From the NCBI GenBank assembly GCA_002869845.2, contig NEWS02000004.1:174447-225044 (forward strand): a DNA stretch of 50,598 nt, given 5' to 3'. The position numbers and the translations under genes are program-made. Below the pieces are notes generated by a model. The model had not been told where the DNA came from. It saw only the letters and a list, made by a program, of their open reading frames with translations, and did not search any database. The stretch is from Nitrospira sp. CG24B (lineage in GTDB: Bacteria > Nitrospirota > Nitrospiria > Nitrospirales > Nitrospiraceae). The number at the start of each line of letters is the position of its first letter. Position 1 is the stretch's first letter. Shown here one piece after another: positions 8,768-18,012 of the stretch.

Positions 8768-10810
8768 CTATGGCCCAATCAGTATTGGCTTGGGGCCTGC
8801 GACTGATGAATCAGCAGGAAGGTGTGGGGGCTTTTGTATCGGATCAGGTTTTGGGTTATGGCCTCTCGCCATCGGATGGATTCGCACCATGCCTCCCCGC
8901 CCAGTCGCGGGTAAACACAGCGCATCTTGTTTGTTCCCGAATTGTTCACGCGCCACCAGAGCCGCCTGTCCACGGGCATAGGTGCAGAGTTCACCGGCGA
9001 TGACCGTTCCATCTCGATCCACATCAGCCAGACCTTGCAACCCCCTTAACAGATGGTAGGTAAACAACCCATGCTTGCCTTCGTCATACGGATCGGCTTC
9101 TTGCAAGCTTCGATTACCCACCATCCACATCTCCACATCTTTCCGTGCCCCGCTGACAGAGGATTCCCAGGCAGGCGAAGGGATGTCGGCAAGACCGGCG
9201 CCCGGAGACGGGTCCATCGAGACATCAAACATCAGAATCGCCCGCCGGATTGGCAATCGAGAGAGCGCTTCCTGAAGGCGGGCAAGTGGGTATAGCTGCT
9301 GCTTCGCCTCGGAGAGTGTCCCATCATATGGCACAAGCGAGATCGCACCGGTCCCGCCATCTACGAGTGCTCGCCCAGCAAAGAATATATACACAACGGT
9401 CTCTTGGTCCGCCCGCTTTCGAAGCCATCGCTCAAATGTGTCTTCGAGGTCCCGTTCGAGGGCCTGTCGGTCGAGCAATATGCGGATGCGCTCGCCTGGG
9501 ACACCACCGATGATACGCAGAGATTCAGCCATGACTTCCGCATCGTGGCGCGCATACTTGACCGCCGGCATCTGTTCGTCTCGAAACGTCCCGATGCCGA
9601 TCGAAATGATGATGGCCTTCGGCTGATGGAACGCCGCCAGAGAATTCGGCAGGTTGTCGACATTCGGAACCAGAGCTGGGTTGATGCCTCTGGGTTTGAC
9701 CCCAAAACTAAAGAGCTTGGGTGGCGGAACGGACGTCACCGGACTAGTCGTCCGCAAGTTCAGCGTTAATTCTCCATGGAGGGCCTCTTGAGAGTCAGTC
9801 ACCCGCTGTGTCATCGAGGTCCGTTTAATCTCTCCCGATCGGAGCATGCCGAGGTGGACTTCAGAGGGAAACAAGGCCGCTAAGTCGGTTTTTCCTTCAA
9901 CTATCACCATCACATCTTTTGCCTCCCCCAGGCCTTCGTTTTTGACTTCAATTTGGATCGTGAGGGATTCGTCAGGCTGGAGGAATTGGTCTCCGTTTTC
10001 ATCTCGGATAATGGCACGAAAACTCAGTTGCGCTGGCCTACCTGTCGTGCTCGAAGCCACCTGCGGTGGTTTTTCCGTTGCCTCCATCACCGTGGGGAGC
10101 GACGTGATGAGGCCCGCTGCCGACGGCTCCACGGAGGAGCGTGGACGTGATGCTACTGGAACCCCTGTGTCTCTTCGAGCGGCATATTCCCGGATCTGTA
10201 CTGATTGCCCAATCTGTTGAGCCAATCCGTTGGTCGCGGAGTCAATGGCATCTTGAACTATCGCCTCCAGCCCCTCCACCTGACACGGCTGTTCTCCGAC
10301 CATTACCATACCAAGGCCGGTACCTTCGATCTTCTTATTGAAGAGCAACGTTCCCTCGCGCGCCAAAAACACCATTTCGATTCCCACCGTGACCTTTGCG
10401 GGATAGGTTCCAGGCGTTTGCTTTGGAACGGCGAGCTCGATCCGCCTCACGCCCACTCCAACTTCAACCACTCCGTCTGAGGCGATGGGTTCATCCGCGT
10501 GGCTCTGAGCCACGACGCCGGTAAAGACTCCCGTCAACTTCCTCGGAACGGAAGTGACAAGCGCATCCGTCAGGGACAAGGATCTCACCTCGCCACAACC
10601 ATCGTGGTATGGCACCTCAGCCGTGGTCACACTGGGGGAGAACCAGATCACCGGCGTCAGAGGAATCGGTTGAGTACTGACCGGTTCCTTCCCTCGCTTG
10701 AGCAGCGAACAGCCGACACCTGAGAGGACGAGGATCAGCACCACACAGGAAGCAATAATGTGATGGTATGACTGGCAATAGTCAGTCAGTATGGGGTGTA
10801 GCTTCTTCAC
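8768..10810 (-). CDS. Lipoprotein with a degenerate caspase-like (C14) domain
   Basis: A 680-residue protein. Signal segment VVLILVLSGVGC gives a lipobox with Cys34. Residues 50-210 form a periplasmic domain, about 265-375 a beta-sandwich-like segment with NGDQFLQPDES and NEGLGEAKDV (CARDB-like), and about 397-640 a caspase/metacaspase fold with AIIISIGIGTFRDEQMPA and ARHDAEVMAESL. The catalytic His of the usual SGHG motif is Arg480 (FFAGR), and the Cys of DACHSG is Ser531 (FDVSMDP), so it should be inactive as a peptidase. An EF-hand-like DVDRDGTV loop follows, as in many caspase-like proteins. The start codon is GTG with no clear ribosome-binding site. It probably sits in the outer or inner membrane as a binding or scaffold protein. 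Divergent from the ubiA-family gene. Confidence 0.8.
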   Translation of the reverse strand: MKKLHPILTDYCQSYHHIIASCVVLILVLSGVGCSLLKRGKEPVSTQPIPLTPVIWFSPSVTTAEVPYHDGCGEVRSLSLTDALVTSVPRKLTGVFTGVVAQSHADEPIASDGVVEVGVGVRRIELAVPKQTPGTYPAKVTVGIEMVFLAREGTLLFNKKIEGTGLGMVMVGEQPCQVEGLEAIVQDAIDSATNGLAQQIGQSVQIREYAARRDTGVPVASRPRSSVEPSAAGLITSLPTVMEATEKPPQVASSTTGRPAQLSFRAIIRDENGDQFLQPDESLTIQIEVKNEGLGEAKDVMVIVEGKTDLAALFPSEVHLGMLRSGEIKRTSMTQRVTDSQEALHGELTLNLRTTSPVTSVPPPKLFSFGVKPRGINPALVPNVDNLPNSLAAFHQPKAIIISIGIGTFRDEQMPAVKYARHDAEVMAESLRIIGGVPGERIRILLDRQALERDLEDTFERWLRKRADQETVVYIFFAGRALVDGGTGAISLVPYDGTLSEAKQQLYPLARLQEALSRLPIRRAILMFDVSMDPSPGAGLADIPSPAWESSVSGARKDVEMWMVGNRSLQEADPYDEGKHGLFTYHLLRGLQGLADVDRDGTVIAGELCTYARGQAALVAREQFGNKQDALCLPATGRGGMVRIHPMARGHNPKPDPIQKPPHLPADSSVAGPKPILIGP

Positions 10811-10895
10811 GTTGTGGTTATACCGAATTCACACTGGCGTCACAACCAGGGGGAGCCGCATTGACAGCCAATTTCCCCTGGGCTAAGGTCGCTGC

Positions 10896-11786
10896 ATGTC
10901 TGGCCCGGTCGTCTCATCATCCGCTTCCTCTGAAATTTCTTGGTCTGCGCTTGCCCGATTGATCCGGCTGCCAAACCAGACCGGTACCTATCTCTTACTC
11001 CTGCCTACGCTATGGAGCCTCGTGCTGGCCGCCCGAGGGATTCCTCCCCCTCACCTCTTAGTTATTTTCATCGGCGGATCGTTCCTCATGAGAAGCGCTG
11101 GCGTCATTATGAACGATTTAGCGGATGAAACATTTGACCGGCAAGTCGCCCGGACCAAGACGCGTCCGTTGGCTTCTGGCGAATTGTCACGCCGCCATGC
11201 GCTGATCCTACTCAGCCTGCTGCTTGTCGTGGCAGCAAGCCTCCTGTTTTTCCTTCTCCCGATCGTGACCTGGCTCGCCCCGGTCGCGGTCTTTCTTGCC
11301 GCCCTCTACCCATACTCCAAACGATGGATTCATATCCCGCAAGCCATGCTTGGCATTGCGTTCGGCTGGGGAACGATCATGGCCTGGGCTGCAGTGCGAG
11401 GACAATTGGAGAGCTCGGCGTGGTGTCTCTTTGGAGCAACCGCCGCCTGGGCCATAGCCTATGACACGATCTACGCGATCCAAGACCAGGAGGATGATCG
11501 ACGCGTTGGGGTCAAGTCCGCCGCCCTGTACTTTGGGGATTTGGTTCACCAAGGCGTGGGATTGGCGTTCAGTATCATGCTGGCGTGCTTGATCGCCGCA
11601 GGGTGGTTCGCTCAGCTCAACTGGCCATATTATGCAGCGCTATTGGGCGTGTCGGTATTTTTCATACTTCAGGTCATGCGCCTGCAGAGGCCGATGACAC
11701 CGACTCACGCGTTCGCTATGTTTCGCGCACACGTTTGGGCAGGCGCTGCCATCCTTCTCGGATTGCTCGTCGGGTTAGTGGGTTAG
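10896..11786 (+). CDS. ubiA: UbiA-family prenyltransferase
   Basis: A 296-residue polytopic membrane protein with both Asp-rich motifs of the UbiA superfamily: NDLADETFD at residues 73-81 followed by TKTRPLASGE, and YDTIYAIQDQEDD around 188-200. It transfers a polyprenyl chain onto an aromatic acid in quinone biosynthesis. Sequence style and length fit 4-hydroxybenzoate polyprenyltransferase, but in organisms making menaquinone by the futalosine route the same family supplies the prenyl step (MqnP). No other quinone gene in the window separates the two options. It sits convergent with the end of the respiratory operon, separated by no bases, so the two transcripts meet. Confidence 0.88.
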   Translation: MSGPVVSSSASSEISWSALARLIRLPNQTGTYLLLLPTLWSLVLAARGIPPPHLLVIFIGGSFLMRSAGVIMNDLADETFDRQVARTKTRPLASGELSRRHALILLSLLLVVAASLLFFLLPIVTWLAPVAVFLAALYPYSKRWIHIPQAMLGIAFGWGTIMAWAAVRGQLESSAWCLFGATAAWAIAYDTIYAIQDQEDDRRVGVKSAALYFGDLVHQGVGLAFSIMLACLIAAGWFAQLNWPYYAALLGVSVFFILQVMRLQRPMTPTHAFAMFRAHVWAGAAILLGLLVGLVG

Positions 11787-12812
11787 TTAGGGCTTTTCGA
11801 CCGGCTTCTCGCCTACAGGTTCAGACTTAGAAGCCCGTAAGGTGGCCACATACATCGTCACAGCTTTGGCATCCGCATCATTCAAACCCAAGGCCGGCAT
11901 CCGCGTGTGCGCATCCATGGCCTGTGGATTCTTGAGCCAACGATACACCCACGTGGCATTCAACCGAAATCCAGCTCGATCCAATGCGGGACCAATCTTG
12001 CCGCCTTCACCGCCGACATTGTGGCACCCGTTGCAGCCATACTTATTTTCATAGAGTTGTTTGCCACGATCGACCAATTTTGCAACGTCTGCAGGCTTGG
12101 CCGTCAAATCCGGCCTAGGAATACTGAGTCCCTTTCCCGCTCTCGTAGAGAAATTGTTGAGGGCGACCTGGGCGACATCCATCTCTTTCTTGGCTTGCCC
12201 CATCGCCGCTTGTTCAGCCGCATAGGCCGATTCATCCACATCGACATCTTTCTTCAACTGCTCGCTCTTCCGCTCCGCTTCGTCGCTGGCTTTCTTCTCG
12301 GCGGCTTCATAGGCCTGCTTGGCCTGTTCAAACTTGGCCTGTGCAGTCTTCAGTCCTTCTTCCAAGGAGGTCTTGCGTGCCGCGACGTTAAACTCCATCT
12401 TCGTCCCGTGCAACGTGCGCACATATCCAACGATTGACCAGAGTTCATCCTCAGAGAGTGTATATTTAAAGGTCGGCATCGTGGGCACGGCAAAGTCGTC
12501 GTCTCCGATCGTATCTCCACCTTCCTCACTGGTGTCCAGCATGTCCCGCGAGATGGTCGCAAAGAGCTCTTCATCCTTGAACGTGCTCATTTCTGACTTA
12601 TTAGACAAATCCTTGGGCTTTGGATCGGGCATAGCCGACCAATTAAACCCTTCGTTTTGCTTCCCGCTCTCGCCGTGACAATCGCTGCAATAGTGGGTAT
12701 AGAGTTCATGGCCACGCTTTTCCTGTTCGTTGGCGCAGCCACCGGTGATGAAAGCCATGCCTCCGATCACTCCCACTGCCAATCCTATGATACCCAGCCT
12801 TGGCGCCTTCAT
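11787..12812 (-). CDS. Dihaem c-type cytochrome lipoprotein with central coiled coil
   Basis: A 341-residue protein, last gene of the respiratory operon. The signal peptide has a lipobox ending in Cys26 (AFITGGC). Two haem c sites are seen: CSDCH (42-46) and CNGCH (260-264), each with a plausible distal Met (PTMPTF; TRMPAL). Between them, residues about 145-215 form a charged heptad-rich coiled coil (EEGLKTAQAKFEQAKQAYEA), unusual for a cytochrome. It should carry electrons in the periplasm while anchored to a membrane. The ATG at 12812 lies eight bases after AAAGGG; a GTG at 12818 overlapping the stop of the preceding gene is an alternative. Confidence 0.85.
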   Translation of the reverse strand: MKAPRLGIIGLAVGVIGGMAFITGGCANEQEKRGHELYTHYCSDCHGESGKQNEGFNWSAMPDPKPKDLSNKSEMSTFKDEELFATISRDMLDTSEEGGDTIGDDDFAVPTMPTFKYTLSEDELWSIVGYVRTLHGTKMEFNVAARKTSLEEGLKTAQAKFEQAKQAYEAAEKKASDEAERKSEQLKKDVDVDESAYAAEQAAMGQAKKEMDVAQVALNNFSTRAGKGLSIPRPDLTAKPADVAKLVDRGKQLYENKYGCNGCHNVGGEGGKIGPALDRAGFRLNATWVYRWLKNPQAMDAHTRMPALGLNDADAKAVTMYVATLRASKSEPVGEKPVEKP

Positions 12813-12814
12813 GC

Positions 12815-13642
12815 TCACTGCCCTTTCTTGAGTTTTCGGATCAGGACAAACTGAAACCCCAAGCCCAATGCAGCAGCAATCGCTGCGTACATATAGCCGG
12901 AATAATCAGGCGGGGCATCGGCTCGGAAATACCACCATGACGAGACCGCTTTTTGAGACCCTTTTTCCACCAACTCACCGACGGCATCTTTTCGTCCGTC
13001 CCATACAGCAAAGGAGATACTCATGAATTGTCCCGCCGTAATTTGCACATCCTCATCAGCATGCCCAGTCAACAATTTCCTTGAAAATACGACTTTCCAT
13101 GTCCCATTGGAATAGACGCCCTTGGCTGTCACATCCTGATGTTCTTGTGGCTTTAATGTCCCAAAGCCTTTCGCACTCATGTCGATAGCCTTGCCAGTCT
13201 TATTTTTCCAGAACCAAATATTGACCGGCCCGCCTTCTACCTGGAGCATTGGCTGGCCATGGGCGAAATGTGCCTTCTTATCACCCACCATAAACTCCAG
13301 TGCTGCTGCGTCATCAGGGTCCTGAGTAGGATCGGAATATTCCACCAGCACCGCCACTTGTGTACCGTCATGCAAGGCACGCACACTTATATCCTTAACA
13401 GTCACTTCCTGAATACGATTCTGCCAATGGACTTGCGGTGACATTGGAAATGTAGCAGGCGGCGCACTGCTCCAGACTGCCGCGCTTGGATCATCTACGG
13501 GTACGCCTCCAGTCAGAAGCGTCGCTCGAACCGAGACACTCTCCTGTGCATAGCCAAGCGATGCTCCACCAATAATCATGGCTGCGATTGCTGCCGTTCC
13601 ATCCCGCAAAACCCGTTTCATGATGCGATTCGCCGGTTTCAT
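12815..13642 (-). CDS. Haem b-binding gamma-like subunit (ethylbenzene dehydrogenase/NxrC-like)
   Basis: A 275-residue protein with a signal peptide (AAIAAMIIGGASLGYAQES), a beta-sandwich domain typical of the gamma subunits of type-II DMSO-reductase enzymes (VSVRALHDGTQVAVLVEYSD, PVNIWFWKN, SISFAVWDGRKD) and one C-terminal membrane helix with a basic end. In that family the domain binds a b haem through Met and Lys; Met and Lys residues are available but the ligands cannot be assigned by eye. Here it sits among cytochrome genes, with no molybdenum subunit in the window, so it is probably a haem b electron-transfer part of the complex. The start at 13642 follows CGAGGACAGT. Its stop overlaps or touches the next gene. 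Confidence 0.75.
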   Translation of the reverse strand: MKPANRIMKRVLRDGTAAIAAMIIGGASLGYAQESVSVRATLLTGGVPVDDPSAAVWSSAPPATFPMSPQVHWQNRIQEVTVKDISVRALHDGTQVAVLVEYSDPTQDPDDAAALEFMVGDKKAHFAHGQPMLQVEGGPVNIWFWKNKTGKAIDMSAKGFGTLKPQEHQDVTAKGVYSNGTWKVVFSRKLLTGHADEDVQITAGQFMSISFAVWDGRKDAVGELVEKGSQKAVSSWWYFRADAPPDYSGYMYAAIAAALGLGFQFVLIRKLKKGQ

Positions 13643-13694
13643 ACTGTCCTCGTGCTCCCTCCACAACTAGATCGATCCACGCTGTTCCTTCCCG

Positions 13695-14411
13695 CTACTC
13701 CCAGGTTCGTGGGGATTGATGCGCGCCGTCGTACTCACCTAAGATGATCTTCCAAATCCATTCATCGGGCAACTCGACTTCCCAACGAGGCATGGCCGAC
13801 TTCCATGGTGCACCTTCAATCGGAAGACCAACGCCACCCTTTTTGATGCGCCAAAATAGATAGCTTTCTTGCAACATGGCGATCGTCGTGGGGTCGGCAA
13901 AATTGGCGGGCGCCGGAATAAATCCACGAGCCGCCGGCCCCTTCCCGTCAAAGTTTCCACCATGACAAGGTGAGCAATAGGCGGCATAAAACCCCTTCCC
14001 CTGCATAATATTGTCAGGAGTCTTGGGAACAGGATTTGACAGGCCCGTATATTCGCCTGGCGGTGCTGGATGAATCGTTCGGCTTTCCGTCGGAGGGAGG
14101 TCGCTCACTGCCGTACTTCCGTATGTTTGCCAGCCCACCAGCAACGGAAACAGAATGAACACCCCATAGCGAAGTGCTTGCAGACCGCCGATGTTCTCTC
14201 CGGTCAGAAATCGTTGAATCGGACCCCAGAAGGCATCTTTCGATTCTCCGCTCACTGTTTCAAACATGAAAATGCCGCCTGCAGTCAGCAAGAGATACAG
14301 AAATATGAGGCTTGATGGAAGGGGGGCAGAGCCAGGTATGTTAGGCAACCCAAACTTCAGAAACGCATACATGGCGACCATGAGAATGATTGGCTTCCCT
14401 AACGCCCCCAT
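13695..14411 (-). CDS. Membrane-anchored monohaem cytochrome c
   Basis: A 238-residue protein with three N-terminal membrane helices (about 7-24, 33-51 and 82-98) and a C-terminal cytochrome c domain with CSPCH at 146-150 and a likely Met ligand in KSAMPRW. GGAGGA seven bases before ATG supports the start. The loop WGPIQRFLTGEN between helices resembles connecting loops of b-type subunits. The gene is 12 bases after the neighbour at 14424 and belongs to the same operon. Confidence 0.88.
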   Translation of the reverse strand: MGALGKPIILMVAMYAFLKFGLPNIPGSAPLPSSLIFLYLLLTAGGIFMFETVSGESKDAFWGPIQRFLTGENIGGLQALRYGVFILFPLLVGWQTYGSTAVSDLPPTESRTIHPAPPGEYTGLSNPVPKTPDNIMQGKGFYAAYCSPCHGGNFDGKGPAARGFIPAPANFADPTTIAMLQESYLFWRIKKGGVGLPIEGAPWKSAMPRWEVELPDEWIWKIILGEYDGAHQSPRTWE

Positions 14412-14423
14412 ACAACATTCCTC

Positions 14424-15047
14424 CTAATTCGTGTGTGCGTCAGCAACAATTGCAGCTTGCGCGGCCTTCACCGGCGCAGACGGCGCCTTTCCAGGGATAT
14501 CAAGCTCCGACGTGCTGACAGAGATCGGCTCCCCGCTCATTTGCTGCAGAAACGCGATAATGGCCAAGATTTCATTCTTCGAAAGTCCGATCGGATCCTT
14601 ATTGATAGCGGGCATCGTGGCTGGATAGTCCTTCGGCACTCCACCATGGCGGTAATCCTTATACACGAACGCCTGGGGATCCGTCAGGCTTTCATAGAGG
14701 AAATCCTTACTCAATTTAGCGCCGATTCCCTTTAAATCCGGGCATCGGGCCGATTCACTTGGTCCGATGGAATGACACAGTGCACATTGGCCTTTGCTGA
14801 AGAAAACCGTCTGGCCTATGGCAGCAATATCAGTCGGCGTTTTGATGCTGGCAATATCGATCTTTTCCTCTGCAGGAGGCAGAGAGGCCAGCTGGGGCAC
14901 AGCAAGGGACATCAGTGCAAACAACCCTAGCACGATGGCAACGAAGCCCGTCACCCTGACAAACACGGCCTTGATGAACAAGAGGATCAGAATGCCGATC
15001 CCAATGATGGACAGTGCGATTAGTTGTAGTTGTGCGACTTCACTCAT
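14424..15047 (-). CDS. Membrane-anchored monohaem cytochrome c
   Basis: A 207-residue protein with two N-terminal membrane helices (7-28 and 32-52) and a cytochrome c domain: CALCH at 88-92, axial Met probably in ATMPAIN. The Ala/Pro-rich tail after residue 175 is probably flexible. It stands 60 bases after the bd-like gene. With the cytochromes at 13695 and 20087 it gives the operon three monohaem membrane cytochromes, which suggests a wired periplasmic electron path rather than a single soluble carrier. Confidence 0.88.
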   Translation of the reverse strand: MSEVAQLQLIALSIIGIGILILLFIKAVFVRVTGFVAIVLGLFALMSLAVPQLASLPPAEEKIDIASIKTPTDIAAIGQTVFFSKGQCALCHSIGPSESARCPDLKGIGAKLSKDFLYESLTDPQAFVYKDYRHGGVPKDYPATMPAINKDPIGLSKNEILAIIAFLQQMSGEPISVSTSELDIPGKAPSAPVKAAQAAIVADAHTN

Positions 15048-15107
15048 GGGCCCTCGAATGTTAAGTGCTGAGTTCTTAGTTTTCCGCTCCGAACTTAAAA
15101 CTCAAAA

Positions 15108-16964
15108 TTATCTTAATCTCGGTGACTGCTCTTCTGGAGCCCCTCCGGCCATTGCCGGAATGCCGTGCGGCAGCTCTCCCTTCCCCGGTCCTGGAACCGC
15201 TTTGTACTTATCGCCCATGGTCGCGACCCAAAAGATAAACGCCACGAGGAGGCAGAAGGAAAACGTACAGAAGGCCATAATCAACGACGCGCTGCCAAGC
15301 GCCGGCGAATAAGCATAGGGCGAGGTATCGCGCATGACTCCGTATACGTGCCAGTGGACACGGGACGAAGACCGCGCATAGCCCATCAGCGTCATGAGGA
15401 GGATAACCATGACGGCATTCAGGACCAAGGAATACCCGGCGCGTGGCGGCATGCTCCCCCACACCATCTCTGTTGTCGTTTTTGCGCTCTTGAGCAAGAG
15501 CGCTGTCAACGGCGTGATCGTCAGAATGACAAAGATGACGATCAGCACCTGAGACGTAGAGAAATAATTGATGCGGACAATCGCCGGCACGAAATACCCC
15601 CAGACGCCGAGGACGATGACAGCAAGGCTGGCCAACACCAATACGGCACCCATGACTGCCTTCCCCAGCTTCGCCCACCCAGCTGTATCCTGTTTCCCTG
15701 CCCGCCAATACATGACAAAGCTCATGAAGGTAATAAGAATCATGAGGTTCGACACCGTCATTTTTGCCGACATGACTCCTAAGACCCCCAGTAATGGGTG
15801 GTGGGCCCCTCCCATTTTCTGGGCCTCTTCAATACTCGCCACAAGGGAGTGAGGGGTCATCCATACAGCAAGACACAGCAACAGACTGACTAACATCATC
15901 AACATGGCCCGGCGATATTTACCCTCCGAGCCTGGAATTCGATAGGTAATCCCCAGCCAGAAATAATAGTTCGAGCCGAGAAACAAGACCCCGATAAGCA
16001 TGGCCTGGATAATGAAGAGCCAGGACAGGAATCCGCCCATCAGGGTAATGCCCATCTGCTGGTTGTACTGGTAGATTTCCCGCATGAGCCAATAGCCGGC
16101 AAACGGCAGAGCCAGCAGGCCGAACACGCCGATGAAGTTGCCGACATACCCCATCCAATCGTAATGCTCTCGATCTTCAGGACTCTTCACCGACAAGTAC
16201 CGGACACCGGCATAAGCCCCGCAAATATAACCTCCAAGGACGACGTTCGCGATGAGGCGATGGATGTTGATCGGCCACCAGGTGGGATTCCACGTTGCCG
16301 CCCAGGCCCTCTCAAAGGCGGTCCCGTCTGCAATCACAACCGGGCTTGACTGGAACGTAGCCCAGGCATTGGGGACAATCATAATGAATAAAGCAAAGAA
16401 GTTCAGGAGAAACCCGAGAAATACATGCAATGTCTTCTTCCTGCCATGCTGCATGGCATCCCATCCATACCAATACAGATACAGTGTCGCCGTTTCTAAT
16501 AAGAACAGGAAACAATAGAGCAAGAAGGAGGGGAAAAAGACGTCCGTCAAATAGTTCATCAGTTTGGGATAGAACGCCACCAATAGAAATAACAGAATGC
16601 CGCCGAACAACGCGGTGGTCGCATAGGCGGAAGTCAGGAGCTTCGTAAACTCTTTGGCGAGCTTGTCATAACGCTTCTCGCCTCCCCTCCAGGCAATGAC
16701 TTCGCACAGCCAGGCAAAGATCGGCACGCCTAACACGAACCCGGCTAACAGGAGATGCAACTGGGCAACGATCCAAACAAGATTCCGACTGCCGACGTAA
16801 GGAATATCACGATACTCTGTAGGACCCGCAGTTGTGCCCTCCGCTGCAATCCCGACTGAAGGAAGGGCCAGCCATCCCGCCATCAACAAGAGACCCGCGA
16901 GCCATCCGCCGTGACTTCCGACGGCCCGGAGAGCCCGTTGAACCATGCTAACCCCTTGTCGCAT
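15108..16964 (-). CDS. Cytochrome bd-like membrane subunit II
   Basis: A 618-residue protein with a signal-like N-terminus and about 13-14 membrane helices. The first part resembles CydA. His70 in VAQLHLLLAGF matches the proximal haem His of helix 1, the FLLETATLYLYWYGWD segment matches the conserved FFLES...FFGWD of CydA, and NIHRLIANVVLGGY supplies the second haem His. The GRQPW motif and long Q loop of quinol oxidases are absent. It therefore belongs to the bd-like proteins of nitrite oxidisers rather than true bd oxidases. Start 16964 follows GAGGTGAGTGTC and avoids overlap with the preceding gene; the frame opens at 17030. Confidence 0.8.
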   Translation of the reverse strand: MRQGVSMVQRALRAVGSHGGWLAGLLLMAGWLALPSVGIAAEGTTAGPTEYRDIPYVGSRNLVWIVAQLHLLLAGFVLGVPIFAWLCEVIAWRGGEKRYDKLAKEFTKLLTSAYATTALFGGILLFLLVAFYPKLMNYLTDVFFPSFLLYCFLFLLETATLYLYWYGWDAMQHGRKKTLHVFLGFLLNFFALFIMIVPNAWATFQSSPVVIADGTAFERAWAATWNPTWWPINIHRLIANVVLGGYICGAYAGVRYLSVKSPEDREHYDWMGYVGNFIGVFGLLALPFAGYWLMREIYQYNQQMGITLMGGFLSWLFIIQAMLIGVLFLGSNYYFWLGITYRIPGSEGKYRRAMLMMLVSLLLCLAVWMTPHSLVASIEEAQKMGGAHHPLLGVLGVMSAKMTVSNLMILITFMSFVMYWRAGKQDTAGWAKLGKAVMGAVLVLASLAVIVLGVWGYFVPAIVRINYFSTSQVLIVIFVILTITPLTALLLKSAKTTTEMVWGSMPPRAGYSLVLNAVMVILLMTLMGYARSSSRVHWHVYGVMRDTSPYAYSPALGSASLIMAFCTFSFCLLVAFIFWVATMGDKYKAVPGPGKGELPHGIPAMAGGAPEEQSPRLR

Positions 16965-16989
16965 GACACTCACCTCATCACCTCGCAAG

Positions 16990-17994
16990 TTACGGTTTCG
17001 TCTTGGCAGAGGAGTCCTTAGCCTTTTCACCTTCGGCCTTCCCCTTGCCCTTTTCTTTTTGATCTATTGTGGCGACCTTTTGCTGCTCCATGGCCCCAAT
17101 TTGCGCCGCAAGCGTCGCAATACGCTGAGCACTGCTGTTCAACGACTCGACCGGTTTGAAAACCGGCTCGACCCGTACGTCAGGCTTTTTACAACATTCA
17201 TGCGGATGGGGAGTCGTCACAGGAAGTATCGACCAAAACATCAGCGAGAATACGACGCCCACGCCGGCCAACGACGTCAACAGCAGCCCTTGATCGGTCG
17301 GCACCCGCATCAAATCCCAACGGGTAATAAGCCCTTGATAATTTTCAGACACCGGACGGGCAATTTCCGCCATGCGTCGAATGCTCTGCCCAAGAATGGA
17401 AATCCCGATGACCGACAAAACGATCAAGACTGCGGACGAAATAGATCCCCAAATCGTGAGCTCAAGACCGATTCGTTCCGCAATAGGAAGACCAGTATCG
17501 AAAAGATGTCTCATGCTTTCCATTTCGGCCATCGAGTGCGACGCAGCGATGGAAATTTCCGTAACCCGGCTGACAATACACCAGAGGAGCGGAAAAAAGA
17601 AAGTCCCAATGAGCGCCGCCCTCCACCAAATCGCAAAGCCAAGACCATCATAGGGTGGCTCTTTCCGAAGTCGTTCCAAGAAGAACGTTCTCCCAACCAG
17701 TCCCAACGCCCAAATGTCGACCGGAATCGACATCCCAAAAATAATCGGCAGACCGATCCCTTCACCAAACTGCCCCTCAAACATGGCAATGATGATGGGA
17801 ACGGCGAAGACGGTCATGGGACTGGCAAATAATATCAAGAAGGCAAGACCGAACCTTCCTTCAAAATGCGCCAAATCCATCGTCATGGCAAGCACCGCAA
17901 ACACCGCCTTAATCGGAATCCCAGTCCAACAGGCGGACCAAAGGATGCTGAACCCGATCTTCGTCGGAGACATCGATTCGCGATCTTCAGCCAT
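16990..17994 (-). CDS. Polytopic membrane protein of the respiratory operon
   Basis: A 334-residue protein with about six hydrophobic segments (including ILWSACWTGIPIKAVFAVLA and GLAFLILFASPMTVFAVPII) and a Lys/Glu-rich C-terminal tail (KEKGKGKAEGEKAKDSSAK). It contains HPHECCKKPD near residue 265, a Cys/His cluster that might bind a metal or haem; no CxxCH is present. I do not recognise a family outside this kind of gene cluster. It lies 18 bases after cytochrome b and 26 bases before the second bd-like gene, so it is probably a structural subunit or assembly factor. Confidence 0.7.
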   Translation of the reverse strand: MAEDRESMSPTKIGFSILWSACWTGIPIKAVFAVLAMTMDLAHFEGRFGLAFLILFASPMTVFAVPIIIAMFEGQFGEGIGLPIIFGMSIPVDIWALGLVGRTFFLERLRKEPPYDGLGFAIWWRAALIGTFFFPLLWCIVSRVTEISIAASHSMAEMESMRHLFDTGLPIAERIGLELTIWGSISSAVLIVLSVIGISILGQSIRRMAEIARPVSENYQGLITRWDLMRVPTDQGLLLTSLAGVGVVFSLMFWSILPVTTPHPHECCKKPDVRVEPVFKPVESLNSSAQRIATLAAQIGAMEQQKVATIDQKEKGKGKAEGEKAKDSSAKTKP

Positions 17995-18012
17995 GGCTAA
18001 TCTATCCTAGGA